A stretch of DNA of 64,000 bases from DATBSL01 sp964561785. GTDB lineage: Bacteria; Acidobacteriota; Vicinamibacteria; Fen-336. Positions 7,930-15,224 of this stretch are shown in pieces. The notes beneath the pieces were generated by a model, which made no database searches, had not been told where the DNA came from, and saw only the letters and a list, made by a program, of their open reading frames with translations. The stretch spans positions 1 to 64,000 of the forward strand of contig CAZLRF010000024.1 in NCBI GenBank assembly GCA_964561785.1, given 5' to 3'. Every line of letters begins with the position of its first letter. The first letter of the stretch is position 1. The translations under genes and the position numbers were made by a program.

Positions 7930-8643
7930 ATGACGAAACTCGCGTCGCCTCGGCAGGCCATCGTCACCGGCGGCACGGGGGCCCTCGGGCGCGCCGTCGT
8001 GCGCGAGCTGCTCGCCCGGGGCGCCCGGGTCGCGGTGCCCTACCGCTCCGCCGCGGACTGGGAGACGCTGCGCGCGGAAGCGGCCTCGGCGCCGGGGCTC
8101 GTCGGGATCGCGGCCGACGTGGGCGACGCGGCGGGCGCGGCCGCCTTCGTCGAGGAGGCCGTCGCCCAGCTCGGAGCGCTCGACGGCGCCGCCCTCGTGG
8201 CCGGGGCCTGGGCCGGCGGGGCGCCGTTCGACGAGGCGCCGCCCGCGGAGTGGGACCTCATGCTCCGCGCGAACCTCGACACCGCGGCCCACGTCCTGCG
8301 CGCGGCCCTGCCCCACCTGCGCCGCTCGGGGGGGAGCGTCGTGGCGGTCGGCTCGCGCGCGGCGGAGACGGCCGGCGCGGGGATGGCGGCCTACGCGGTC
8401 TCGAAGGCGGCGCTGCACGCGCTCGTGCGCGTCCTCGCGCTCGAGAACGCGGGGCGCGGCGTGCGGGTGAACGCGGTCCTCCCCGGCACGATCGACACGC
8501 CGCAGAACCGCCGCGCGATGCCCTCGGCCGACCGCTCCGCCTGGACCCCGGCCGATGCGATCGCGCGGGTCGTGGCGTTCCTCCTGTCGGCGGACTCCGC
8601 GCCCACGACCGGGGCCCTCGTGCCCGTCGACGGCCGCGCCTGA
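7930..8643 (+). CDS. Short-chain dehydrogenase/reductase
   Basis: A 237-residue classical SDR. The cofactor motif TGGTGALG lies at residues 13-20. The catalytic Ser (S142), Tyr and Lys of YAVSK (Y155, K159) are present, and the C-terminal VPVDGRA ending is typical. The loop after the second strand has basic and hydroxyl residues (YRSAADW), hinting at NADP(H), but this is weak. A FabG-like or sugar-modifying reductase role is possible; the substrate is unknown. GGAGG lies just upstream of the ATG, next to the preceding aminotransferase stop. Confidence 0.88.
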   Translation: MTKLASPRQAIVTGGTGALGRAVVRELLARGARVAVPYRSAADWETLRAEAASAPGLVGIAADVGDAAGAAAFVEEAVAQLGALDGAALVAGAWAGGAPFDEAPPAEWDLMLRANLDTAAHVLRAALPHLRRSGGSVVAVGSRAAETAGAGMAAYAVSKAALHALVRVLALENAGRGVRVNAVLPGTIDTPQNRRAMPSADRSAWTPADAIARVVAFLLSADSAPTTGALVPVDGRA

Positions 8644-8651
8644 GGCCGCCG

Positions 8652-8933
8652 CTACTCGATCCGCCCCGCGAGCTTCTGGAGCGTCCAGAAGAAGGCGGCC
8701 ATCGCGGCGAGCACGAGCGCCCCGAGGAGGAGCGCCCGCTTGACGCTCGGCAGCTCGCGGGGGGTCCTCGCCCGCTCGGGGCGCCGCTCGGTGCCGAACA
8801 GCGCCCGCGCCTGGCACCGCTCGCACTGCGCGAGGTGGCGGGCGAGCGCCTCGGGCGCCCGGCCCGGAGGGGCCGCCACGAGCTGCGCGAGCTCGGCGTC
8901 CGTGAGGCAGCGGCCGTGCGCGGCGTCGCTCAT
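8652..8933 (-). CDS. Membrane-anchored zinc-finger protein (anti-sigma-like)
   Basis: A 93-residue protein with an N-terminal helix, a HxxxCxxC zinc motif (HLAQCERC, about residues 36-43), an Arg-rich linker, then a single transmembrane helix near the C-terminus (ALLLGALVLAAMAAFFW). This is the layout of anti-sigma-factor zinc-finger proteins, with the finger in the cytoplasm. No sigma-factor gene is adjacent, so the partner is unknown. The start at MSDAAHG is preferred, since the upstream extension is not family-like and overlaps the divergent gene's promoter region. Confidence 0.65.
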   Translation of the reverse strand: MSDAAHGRCLTDAELAQLVAAPPGRAPEALARHLAQCERCQARALFGTERRPERARTPRELPSVKRALLLGALVLAAMAAFFWTLQKLAGRIE

Positions 8934-8998
8934 GGGCGCGATGTTACCAGCCCCGGCCCCGCTTGGTCGCGGCGGGCGGATGTGTTCAGATGGGCGCC

Positions 8999-9493
8999 AT
9001 GGCGTTCCACAAGACCGCGACACGACTCTGGAAGGGCCTCCCGCCCGAGGACCGCCTCGCCGCCGCCTCCACGTTCTTCGAGGAGCCGCCGCCGGAGCTC
9101 GCGGGGGCCGCGCTCTCCGCCCTCGTGAGGGCGCGCCACCTGCGGCCCCAGGCGGCGCGGGCGCTCTCTCCCGACGCCCAGGCCCGGATCCTCGCCACCG
9201 TGCTCGACCCCGGCGAGCCGCTCGCCCAGGGCCTGCTCGTCTCGCTGCACCTCGGCCACCGCCGGCCCCTGCTCCGGGCGTTCCTCGACGCGCTCTCGCT
9301 CGCCCACGAGGACGGGGTCCTCAAGGACGAGGAGGGCGCTCCCGAGCCCGGTCCCCTGACCGCGGACGAGGCGCGTGCGGGTCGCGCGGCCCTCGCGGCC
9401 TTCCCCGCCGCGCAGGTCGAGACCTACCTCAACACGCTGTGGCTGCAGGACCCGGACCGCTGGGGCGCCCTCGAGGCGGCGACCGGGACCTAG
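8999..9493 (+). CDS. Conserved hypothetical protein, 164 aa
   Basis: I do not recognise this protein. It is 164 residues, mostly helical and hydrophilic, with no signal peptide or membrane segment. It begins MAFHKTATRLW and contains repeated Ala/Leu-rich helices (residues ~25-95), then an acidic linker (EDEEGAPEPG-like region ~115-125) and an aromatic end (YLNTLWLQDPDRWG). It is divergent from the zinc-finger gene at 8652-8933 and converges on the LmbE-like gene, with which it overlaps by 4 bases. Codon usage matches its neighbours and the frame looks genuine. Confidence 0.6.
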   Translation: MAFHKTATRLWKGLPPEDRLAAASTFFEEPPPELAGAALSALVRARHLRPQAARALSPDAQARILATVLDPGEPLAQGLLVSLHLGHRRPLLRAFLDALSLAHEDGVLKDEEGAPEPGPLTADEARAGRAALAAFPAAQVETYLNTLWLQDPDRWGALEAATGT

Positions 9494-10410
9494 ATCTCGC
9501 CGAGGTCCAGCGGGTGCTGCACCTCGGGCAGGCCGTCGCCGGAGGGCAGGAAGAGCCAGAGCCGCTCGGCGTGGTACACGCCCCCCAGCCGCTTCGCCGC
9601 GGCGAGCGCTCGCGCGTCGAACCGCGCGGCGCCGCGCGGCCGGCCCTTCGCGTCGCGCGGCAGAAGCGCCTCCGACGCCGCTCGCGAGCGGGCCTGCGCC
9701 GCCTCGTCGCCGACGTGGACGACCGGCTGGAGCCGCGGCCCGAACGCGCGCAGGGGGTTCCACCGCCGGGCGTCCCGCAGCCGACGCCGGGCCTCCACGA
9801 GCGCGCGCAGGCGGGCACCCAGGCCCCGCCTCAGCCCCCGCAGCCGCGCCGGCTCGCCGACGCGGAGGATGTGACGGAGCGTACCCACGCGCTCCGCCGC
9901 TCGCGCCGCGCCGGGGGGCAGCCGCGCGCCGAGCAGGGCGAGACGCGTCCGCACCGCCCCCGGCACGAACGCCTCCGGCCGCTCCTCGTAGAGGAACAGG
10001 TTGCGCCCCGCCTCCGTCGCGAAGGCCCGCACCGCGGTCTCGTAGGCGAGCAGGTGCTCGGGCGAGTGCCCGAGGCCGAGCGGCGCGTAGACGTGCACCG
10101 CCTGGGTGCGCGGGCCGACGAGCGACAGCAGTCGAGCCGCCTCCCTCCCGACGTCTTCCCCGAGAGCCTCGCCCGCCCCCGAGCCGAGGCCCGCCGCGGC
10201 GTAGTCGGCCCCGAGGTCGCGCAGGACGCGCGCGGCCGCGGTCTCCGCGCCGACCGGCTCGAACAAGGCGAGCACGAGCGCGCGGCGGCCGCGCTCCGCC
10301 TCGCCGAGGAGCCGCCCGGGACACGCGAGGGCCACGTCGTCCCCGTGGGGAGCGACGAAGAGCGAGTCGTAGCGCTCGAGTCCCGCGGGGTCGAGCGGCG
10401 CCACTCCCAT
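9490..10410 (-). CDS. PIG-L/LmbE-family deacetylase-like protein
   Basis: A 306-residue protein with the LmbE/PIG-L metal-site motif near the N-terminus (APHGDDVALACPG, about residues 20-32, in place of the common PHPDDE) and a later H-rich stretch (YAPLGLGHSPEHLL) supplying further ligands. The family removes N-acetyl groups from GlcNAc-containing or mycothiol-like substrates. The C-terminal third is Arg-rich and family-divergent. It starts 5 bases after the stop of the YyaL-type gene, so it is the second gene of that operon. The specific substrate is not known. Confidence 0.75.
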   Translation of the reverse strand: MGVAPLDPAGLERYDSLFVAPHGDDVALACPGRLLGEAERGRRALVLALFEPVGAETAAARVLRDLGADYAAAGLGSGAGEALGEDVGREAARLLSLVGPRTQAVHVYAPLGLGHSPEHLLAYETAVRAFATEAGRNLFLYEERPEAFVPGAVRTRLALLGARLPPGAARAAERVGTLRHILRVGEPARLRGLRRGLGARLRALVEARRRLRDARRWNPLRAFGPRLQPVVHVGDEAAQARSRAASEALLPRDAKGRPRGAARFDARALAAAKRLGGVYHAERLWLFLPSGDGLPEVQHPLDLGEI

Positions 10411-10415
10411 CCCGC

Positions 10416-12656
10416 TCAACGCAGCCGGACGATCCGGGAGACCGGGGGCAGGCAGCGTCCCTCGTCGCACGCCTGGTAGGTGAGCTCGACGCTCGCCGCG
10501 CCGCCGACCGTCCGCTCCACGAGGCCTTCGACGACCACCCGTCCCCGGTACACGGGCACCGGCCCTCCTCCGCCGTCCCAGCCCTCCCCCGCGGGGTAGC
10601 GCACGTCGCGCACGCGGCCCGTCACGCCGGCGACGGCGGTCGCGACGAGGCCCTCGCCCGCGGGGTTCGCGTTGACGTGCCAGCCCGCGCGCACCGCGAG
10701 CTCGACGCGGAAGGGCTTCCACGCGTCGTCGTCGCTCGTCCCGAGCCGGCCAAGGACCTCGACCGCCTCGTACGCCTCCTCCTCGAGGGCGGAGGCGGAG
10801 GGTGCGGTCGCCGGAGCCGGGCTCGACACGGGCGCCTCGCGACGCGGGGAGGCAACGGCGGGGCGCTCGGTCTCGCGCAGCCGTTCGAGCGCCCGCACGA
10901 GCGTCACGTGGGCGAGCGGGGCCTGCTCGAGGCCGTCGGCGAAGGCGACGAGGGTCGACTCCGCGCGGTCGCGCCACGCCGGGTCGCCGGTCGCGCGGAA
11001 GAGGGCGACCGCGTTCAGCGCGGCGATCCCGTTCCCGGACGCCACGGCCCCGTCGAAGGCCGGCTTGGCCCGGACGAGCAGCCGCGGGTCCTCGCCCGCT
11101 GCGTAGTAGCCCCCGTCGCGCGGATCGCCGAGGCGCCGCTCCTGCTCCTCGGCGAGGCGCACCGCCTCGTCGAGCCAGAGCCGCTCCCCGCTCGAGGCGT
11201 GAAGCTCGAGCAGCCCCTCGACCAGGAACGCGTAGTCGTCGAGGAAGGCCGGCACGTGCGCCCGCCCGCCGCGCCAGGAGTGGAGGAGGCCGCCCCGCTC
11301 GTCCCGGAGGCTCGCGAGCACGAAGCGCGCCGCACGGGCCGCGGCCTCGAGGTAGCGAGGGGCCGCGAGCCGCGCCCCGGCGCGGGCCATGGCCCCGATC
11401 ATGAGGCCGTTCCAGTCGGCGAGGACCTTGTCGTCCGTGGGGGGCCGCTCGCGTCGGGCGCGAGCCTCGAGGAGAGCTCGGCGACCCGCCTCGAGCCGCC
11501 GCCGCAGCTCGGCCTCGGCCACGCCGCCCGCGCGGGCCTGCTCGGCGAGCGGCGTGTGGAGGAAGAGCACGTAGCGCTCGCCCTCGAAGGGCGGCGGCCC
11601 CTCGAGGCCGTACACCGCGCGGAAGAGAGCGCCGTCCTCGCCCGGCAGCGCCCGCTCGAGCTCCTCCGCCGTCCACGTGTAGTAGGCGCCCTCGTGGCCG
11701 TCCGTCTCCGCGTCGATCGCCGACCAGAAGCCGCCCTCGGGACCGGTCATCTCCCGCAGCACGAACTCGAGCGTGCGGTGCGCCGCCTCGTCCATGCCCT
11801 GGCCCGGCGCGAGCGCCGAGGCCTCCGCGTAGAGCCAGGCGAGCGAGGCGTTGTCGTACAGCATCTTCTCGAAGTGCGGCACGAGCCACGCCTCGTCCGT
11901 CGAGTAGCGGTGGAAGCCCCCCGCGAGCTGGTCCATGAGGCCGCCCCGCGCCATGCGGTCGAGCGTGTGGAGGAGCATGCCGCGGGCCTCCTCGTCCGCC
12001 GCGCGCTCGAGGAGGAAGAACAGGTTCGCGGGCGAGGGGAACTTGGGCGCGCGGCCGAACCCGCCCCACTCCGGGTCGAAGCGCTGGGCGAGCGCGTCCT
12101 GGAGCGCCGTCGCGACCTCGGGCCCCGGCAGCGACGCGGCCCGCCCGGAGGAGGAGAGGTGCTGCTCCATGGCGCGTGCGACCAGCTCCGCCTGCTGCAG
12201 CAGCTCGGGCCGCTGGAAGAGCCACGCCTGCCGCAGCTGCTGGAGCACGGTCGGGAAGCCCGGCCGCCCGCGGCCGTCCGCCGGCGGGAAGTACGTCCCC
12301 GCGAAGAAGGGCTTGAGGTCGGGGGTGAGGAAGACCGAGTTCGGCCAGCCGCCGGCGCGCGCGATGAGCTGGGTGGCGGCCATGTAGATCTCGTCGACGT
12401 CCGGCCGCTCCTCGCGGTCCACCTTGACGCAGACGAAGCCCTCGTTCATCTGGCGCGCGATCTCGGGGTCGGAGAACGACTCGCGCTCCATGACGTGGCA
12501 CCAGTAGCAGGTCGAGTAGCCGACGGAGAGGAAGATCGGCTTGTCCTCCGCCTTGGCGCGGGCGAAGGCCTCCTCGCCCCAGGGATACCAGTCGACCGGG
12601 TTGTCCTGGTGGAGGAGGAGGTACGGGCTCGACTCACGCGCCAGGCGGTTCGCCAA
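10416..12656 (-). CDS. YyaL/SPATA20-type thioredoxin-domain protein with C-terminal DsbD-alpha-like domain
   Basis: A 746-residue protein. It opens with the family hallmark SSPYLLLHQDNPVDWYPW (residues 9-26) and has a thioredoxin-like active site CYWC (Cys50, Cys53). The N-terminal DUF255 thioredoxin fold is followed by an (alpha/alpha)6-barrel of the N-acylglucosamine-epimerase/glycosidase type, about residues 190-600. The last ~95 residues (from about 650) look like an added DsbD-alpha/DsbC-corrector-type beta domain with two cysteines (YQACDEGRCLPP). Most family members end before such a domain. No signal peptide is seen. The exact function is unknown. It shares an operon with the LmbE-like gene. 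Confidence 0.85.
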   Translation of the reverse strand: MANRLARESSPYLLLHQDNPVDWYPWGEEAFARAKAEDKPIFLSVGYSTCYWCHVMERESFSDPEIARQMNEGFVCVKVDREERPDVDEIYMAATQLIARAGGWPNSVFLTPDLKPFFAGTYFPPADGRGRPGFPTVLQQLRQAWLFQRPELLQQAELVARAMEQHLSSSGRAASLPGPEVATALQDALAQRFDPEWGGFGRAPKFPSPANLFFLLERAADEEARGMLLHTLDRMARGGLMDQLAGGFHRYSTDEAWLVPHFEKMLYDNASLAWLYAEASALAPGQGMDEAAHRTLEFVLREMTGPEGGFWSAIDAETDGHEGAYYTWTAEELERALPGEDGALFRAVYGLEGPPPFEGERYVLFLHTPLAEQARAGGVAEAELRRRLEAGRRALLEARARRERPPTDDKVLADWNGLMIGAMARAGARLAAPRYLEAAARAARFVLASLRDERGGLLHSWRGGRAHVPAFLDDYAFLVEGLLELHASSGERLWLDEAVRLAEEQERRLGDPRDGGYYAAGEDPRLLVRAKPAFDGAVASGNGIAALNAVALFRATGDPAWRDRAESTLVAFADGLEQAPLAHVTLVRALERLRETERPAVASPRREAPVSSPAPATAPSASALEEEAYEAVEVLGRLGTSDDDAWKPFRVELAVRAGWHVNANPAGEGLVATAVAGVTGRVRDVRYPAGEGWDGGGGPVPVYRGRVVVEGLVERTVGGAASVELTYQACDEGRCLPPVSRIVRLR

Positions 12657-12675
12657 CGGACCTCCCCAAATGGAT

Positions 12676-12697
12676 CGAGGCCGCTCTCGCGGCCTCG
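12676..12697 (-). terminator. Hairpin after tRNA-fMet
   Basis: CGAGGCCGC (12676-12684) and GCGGCCTCG (12689-12697) form a perfect 9-bp stem with a TCTC tetraloop. It lies between the tRNA 3' end (12724) and the start of the YyaL-type gene, both on the minus strand, and probably ends the tRNA transcript. Confidence 0.55.
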
Positions 12698-12723
12698 GCC
12701 CTCGCTTGCATTCGTATGAGTGC

Positions 12724-12800
<77 letters not shown>

Positions 12801-12829
12801 TCGGTTCGACGACGAGGGAAGTGTAGCAA

Positions 12830-12862
12830 CGCCCCCCGGCGCTGTCAACGCCGGGGGGGGCG
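12830..12862 (-). terminator. GC hairpin after cytochrome c gene
   Basis: CGCCCCCCGGCG (12830-12841) pairs with the G-rich arm at 12849-12862 around the loop CTGTCAA. It lies about 25 bases beyond the cytochrome c stop in the minus direction and just upstream of the tRNA-fMet gene. Confidence 0.55.
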
Positions 12863-12886
12863 CGGGGGCGCGGGGCGCGCCCTTCC

Positions 12887-13324
12887 CTAGCGCCGGGGCT
12901 CCTTCTGCAGCGAGGCGACCGTCGGCATCCCGCCCTGCACGAACTCGAGGTACTTCACGACCTTGTAGATCTCGAGGTAGGCGCAGGCGCGATCGCCGTC
13001 GTGGGCTCGGGTGAGCCTCTGCTGCCAGCACGGCATGGTCGAGGTGCACTTGCCGCTCGGGCGACCCTCGACGTGGACGGCCACGTGGATCGGGTCGAAC
13101 CGTCCGTCCCTCTCCTCGAGCCGCGTGAGGTCGGGCACCGCGCCGGGGAGCCCGTTCGTGCCCGCCACCGCCCCGGCGGCGTCGGCGCCGTGGCACGGCG
13201 CGCAGTGCGTCAGGTAGACGGCCTTGCCCTGGCCGATGGCGCGCAGGGTGGCGGTGTCCGCGCCCTGCGTCTGCGCCGCGCAGAGAAGGGCGGCGCCGGC
13301 GACGACCACGATCGTCCTGCTCAT
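12887..13324 (-). CDS. Periplasmic c-type cytochrome
   Basis: A 145-residue monohaem cytochrome c. Residues 1-22 are a signal peptide (MSRTIVVVAGAALLCAAQTQG). The haem motif CAPCH is at Cys41, Cys44 and His45, and a Met in the C-terminal half (STMPC or GGMPTV) is the likely sixth ligand. Two extra Cys (in GKCTSTMPCW) may form a disulfide. It carries electrons in the periplasm; the partner is unknown as no oxidase or reductase gene is adjacent. AGGAGG lies 5 bases before the ATG. Confidence 0.88.
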   Translation of the reverse strand: MSRTIVVVAGAALLCAAQTQGADTATLRAIGQGKAVYLTHCAPCHGADAAGAVAGTNGLPGAVPDLTRLEERDGRFDPIHVAVHVEGRPSGKCTSTMPCWQQRLTRAHDGDRACAYLEIYKVVKYLEFVQGGMPTVASLQKEPRR

Positions 13325-13561
13325 GGGTTCCTCCTGTGGGGGGCTTGATGGCAGCAATGTCGGCCGCCGTGGCCCCCCGCGCCTGACGGGCGGATCGCGG
13401 AATGCGGAAGAGTGGCTCGCGCTCGTATCGCGGTCGGGTGACGCAAGGCGGCGCCAACGTCTTGCCCAGCGCGGCCCAAGGCGGCTCCAAGACCAATCCA
13501 AGGACCGTGTCGGGTGCGGGGGGCCTAGACTGTGAGCAGGTCCGCTCCCAAGCCAAGAGCG

Positions 13562-15196
13562 ATGTGTGCCGAGCGCTATCGCGTCCTCGACCTGGACGTG
13601 GACGCCGACGACGCGTCGGTCGTCCGCGACGGCGAGAGGATCGCCCTGCCCCCGCTCACCTTCGAGCTCCTGCTGCTCCTCGTCCGGCGCCACCCGCACC
13701 TCGTGAGGCGCCAGGAGATCCTCGACGCGGTCTGGCCCCGGGAGCACGTCAGCGACCAGACGCTCACCCACCGGGTCCTGCTCCTCCGACAGGCCCTCGG
13801 GGACCGTGCCGAGGCTCCCCGCTACATCGCCGGCGAACGCGGCTTCGGCTACCGGCTCCTCGCACCCGTCGCGCGGCTACCGGAGGCCCCCTCTTCCCCG
13901 GACGAGCGGCCGTACCGGGCGCGGCTCGCCCTCTCCGCCCTCGGGGTCGCCCTCGCCGCCGCCCTCCTCACGCGTCCGGTGGCGCTCTCGCGCGAGACCG
14001 GCGAGTCTCGGGTGACGGTGGCACCACTGTCGGACGCGGGACTGCCGGAGCCGATGCGCTCGGTCGCGGGGGACCTCTCCGCGGCCCTTCGCGCCCGCCT
14101 CGCCCGCACGCCCGGCGTCCGCGTCGGACGGGACGACGAGGCCGCTGGCGGGCTGGTCCTCGAGGGCGACGTCCGGACCCGGGCCGAACGCCTGGAGGTG
14201 GCCCTGCGGCTGCGCGAGGGGCCCGGCGGCGCCGTCGTGTGGGCGAGGACCGCGCGGGGCAAGGCCTACGAGGTGCTCTCGGAGAGCGATGCACTCCTCG
14301 CCGCGGCGGCGGACGCCGTCGCCCGGCACGCCGGGCGCGGCGCTGGCGCCGGCCGGACGCGCTCCGCGGAGGGCCCCCGCGTCCGGCGGCTCTGCCTGCG
14401 AGGGGAGTTCCACTGGCTGGCGTGGGATGCGGAGTCGTTCGCCGCCGCGCGCCGCGCCTACGAGGACGCTCTGTCCCTGGACCCGGCGAGCGCGCCCGCC
14501 CACGCCGGTCTCGCCCTCGCCGCGTGCGGCCTCGCCATGGACGGCGCCCTTCGCGCCCCGGAGGCGGTCGCACGGGCGCACGCGGCCCGCGCGAGAGAGA
14601 TCGACCCGCGCGAGCCCTCCGCCCTCCTCGCCGCTGGCCTCGTCCGTCTCCTCTTCGACTGGGACGCGACCGGCGCCGTCGCCGATTGCCGGCAGGCCCT
14701 CGATGCCGCGCCCGAAGAGCTCACCTCGCGCATGGGCCTCGCTCTGGCTCTCCAGGCCGCGGGACGCTTCGAGGAGAGCGCCGGGCTCCTGCTCGCCCCT
14801 TCGCCGGTCGAGCCCGACGCCGGCGCGCTCTTCCTCGCGGGCCGCGGCCTTGCGGCCTGCGGCCGCTGCTCCGAGGCCGTGCCCCTCCTGCGGCGGGCCG
14901 TGGCCTCCAACCCGCGCCTGCGCGGCGCGCGAACCGAGATCGCGGCCTGCCTCCCCTCGGGCCCGGAGCGGGCGGACGCGGCGGCCCTCTGCCGCGACCG
15001 CGGCCCGGCGACGGAGAGGGCGCGGGCGTGCACCGCTGCGGAGGACGTCGAGCGGGCCGACGCGGCGCTGCGCGCGGCGGTCGACGCGCGAGAGCCCGCC
15101 GCGGTCCTGCTCCGGCACGACCCGCTCCTCCGCCCGCTCTCCCGCCGGCCCGGGATCCTCGCCGCGCTCGAGCGGATCGCGCCCGCGGCCGACTGA
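13562..15196 (+). CDS. CadC/ToxR-like winged-helix protein with TPR domain
   Basis: About 544 residues. An OmpR-type winged-helix domain covers residues 5-95 (FELLLLLVRRHPHLVRRQEIL, then RYIAGERGFGYRLL, the wing). A single transmembrane helix follows at about 120-137. The periplasmic half holds a beta-rich region and TPR-like helical repeats (about 260-500). This is the layout of membrane-bound one-component regulators such as CadC. GTG 13532 is another possible start, but TAGACT at 13526-13531, if the -10, would place the transcript start downstream of it, so ATG 13562 is preferred. No target gene is evident, although the cytochrome c gene is divergent from it. Confidence 0.75.
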   Translation: MCAERYRVLDLDVDADDASVVRDGERIALPPLTFELLLLLVRRHPHLVRRQEILDAVWPREHVSDQTLTHRVLLLRQALGDRAEAPRYIAGERGFGYRLLAPVARLPEAPSSPDERPYRARLALSALGVALAAALLTRPVALSRETGESRVTVAPLSDAGLPEPMRSVAGDLSAALRARLARTPGVRVGRDDEAAGGLVLEGDVRTRAERLEVALRLREGPGGAVVWARTARGKAYEVLSESDALLAAAADAVARHAGRGAGAGRTRSAEGPRVRRLCLRGEFHWLAWDAESFAAARRAYEDALSLDPASAPAHAGLALAACGLAMDGALRAPEAVARAHAARAREIDPREPSALLAAGLVRLLFDWDATGAVADCRQALDAAPEELTSRMGLALALQAAGRFEESAGLLLAPSPVEPDAGALFLAGRGLAACGRCSEAVPLLRRAVASNPRLRGARTEIAACLPSGPERADAAALCRDRGPATERARACTAAEDVERADAALRAAVDAREPAAVLLRHDPLLRPLSRRPGILAALERIAPAAD

Positions 15197-15224
15197 CCCC
15201 GCCCTGTGGAAGAATGCTCGGCCC

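Noticed and set aside
9375..12719. A plus-strand open frame of about 1100 codons opposite the YyaL-type gene
   Set aside because: No family-like stretch; explained by lack of stop codons in GC-rich DNA.
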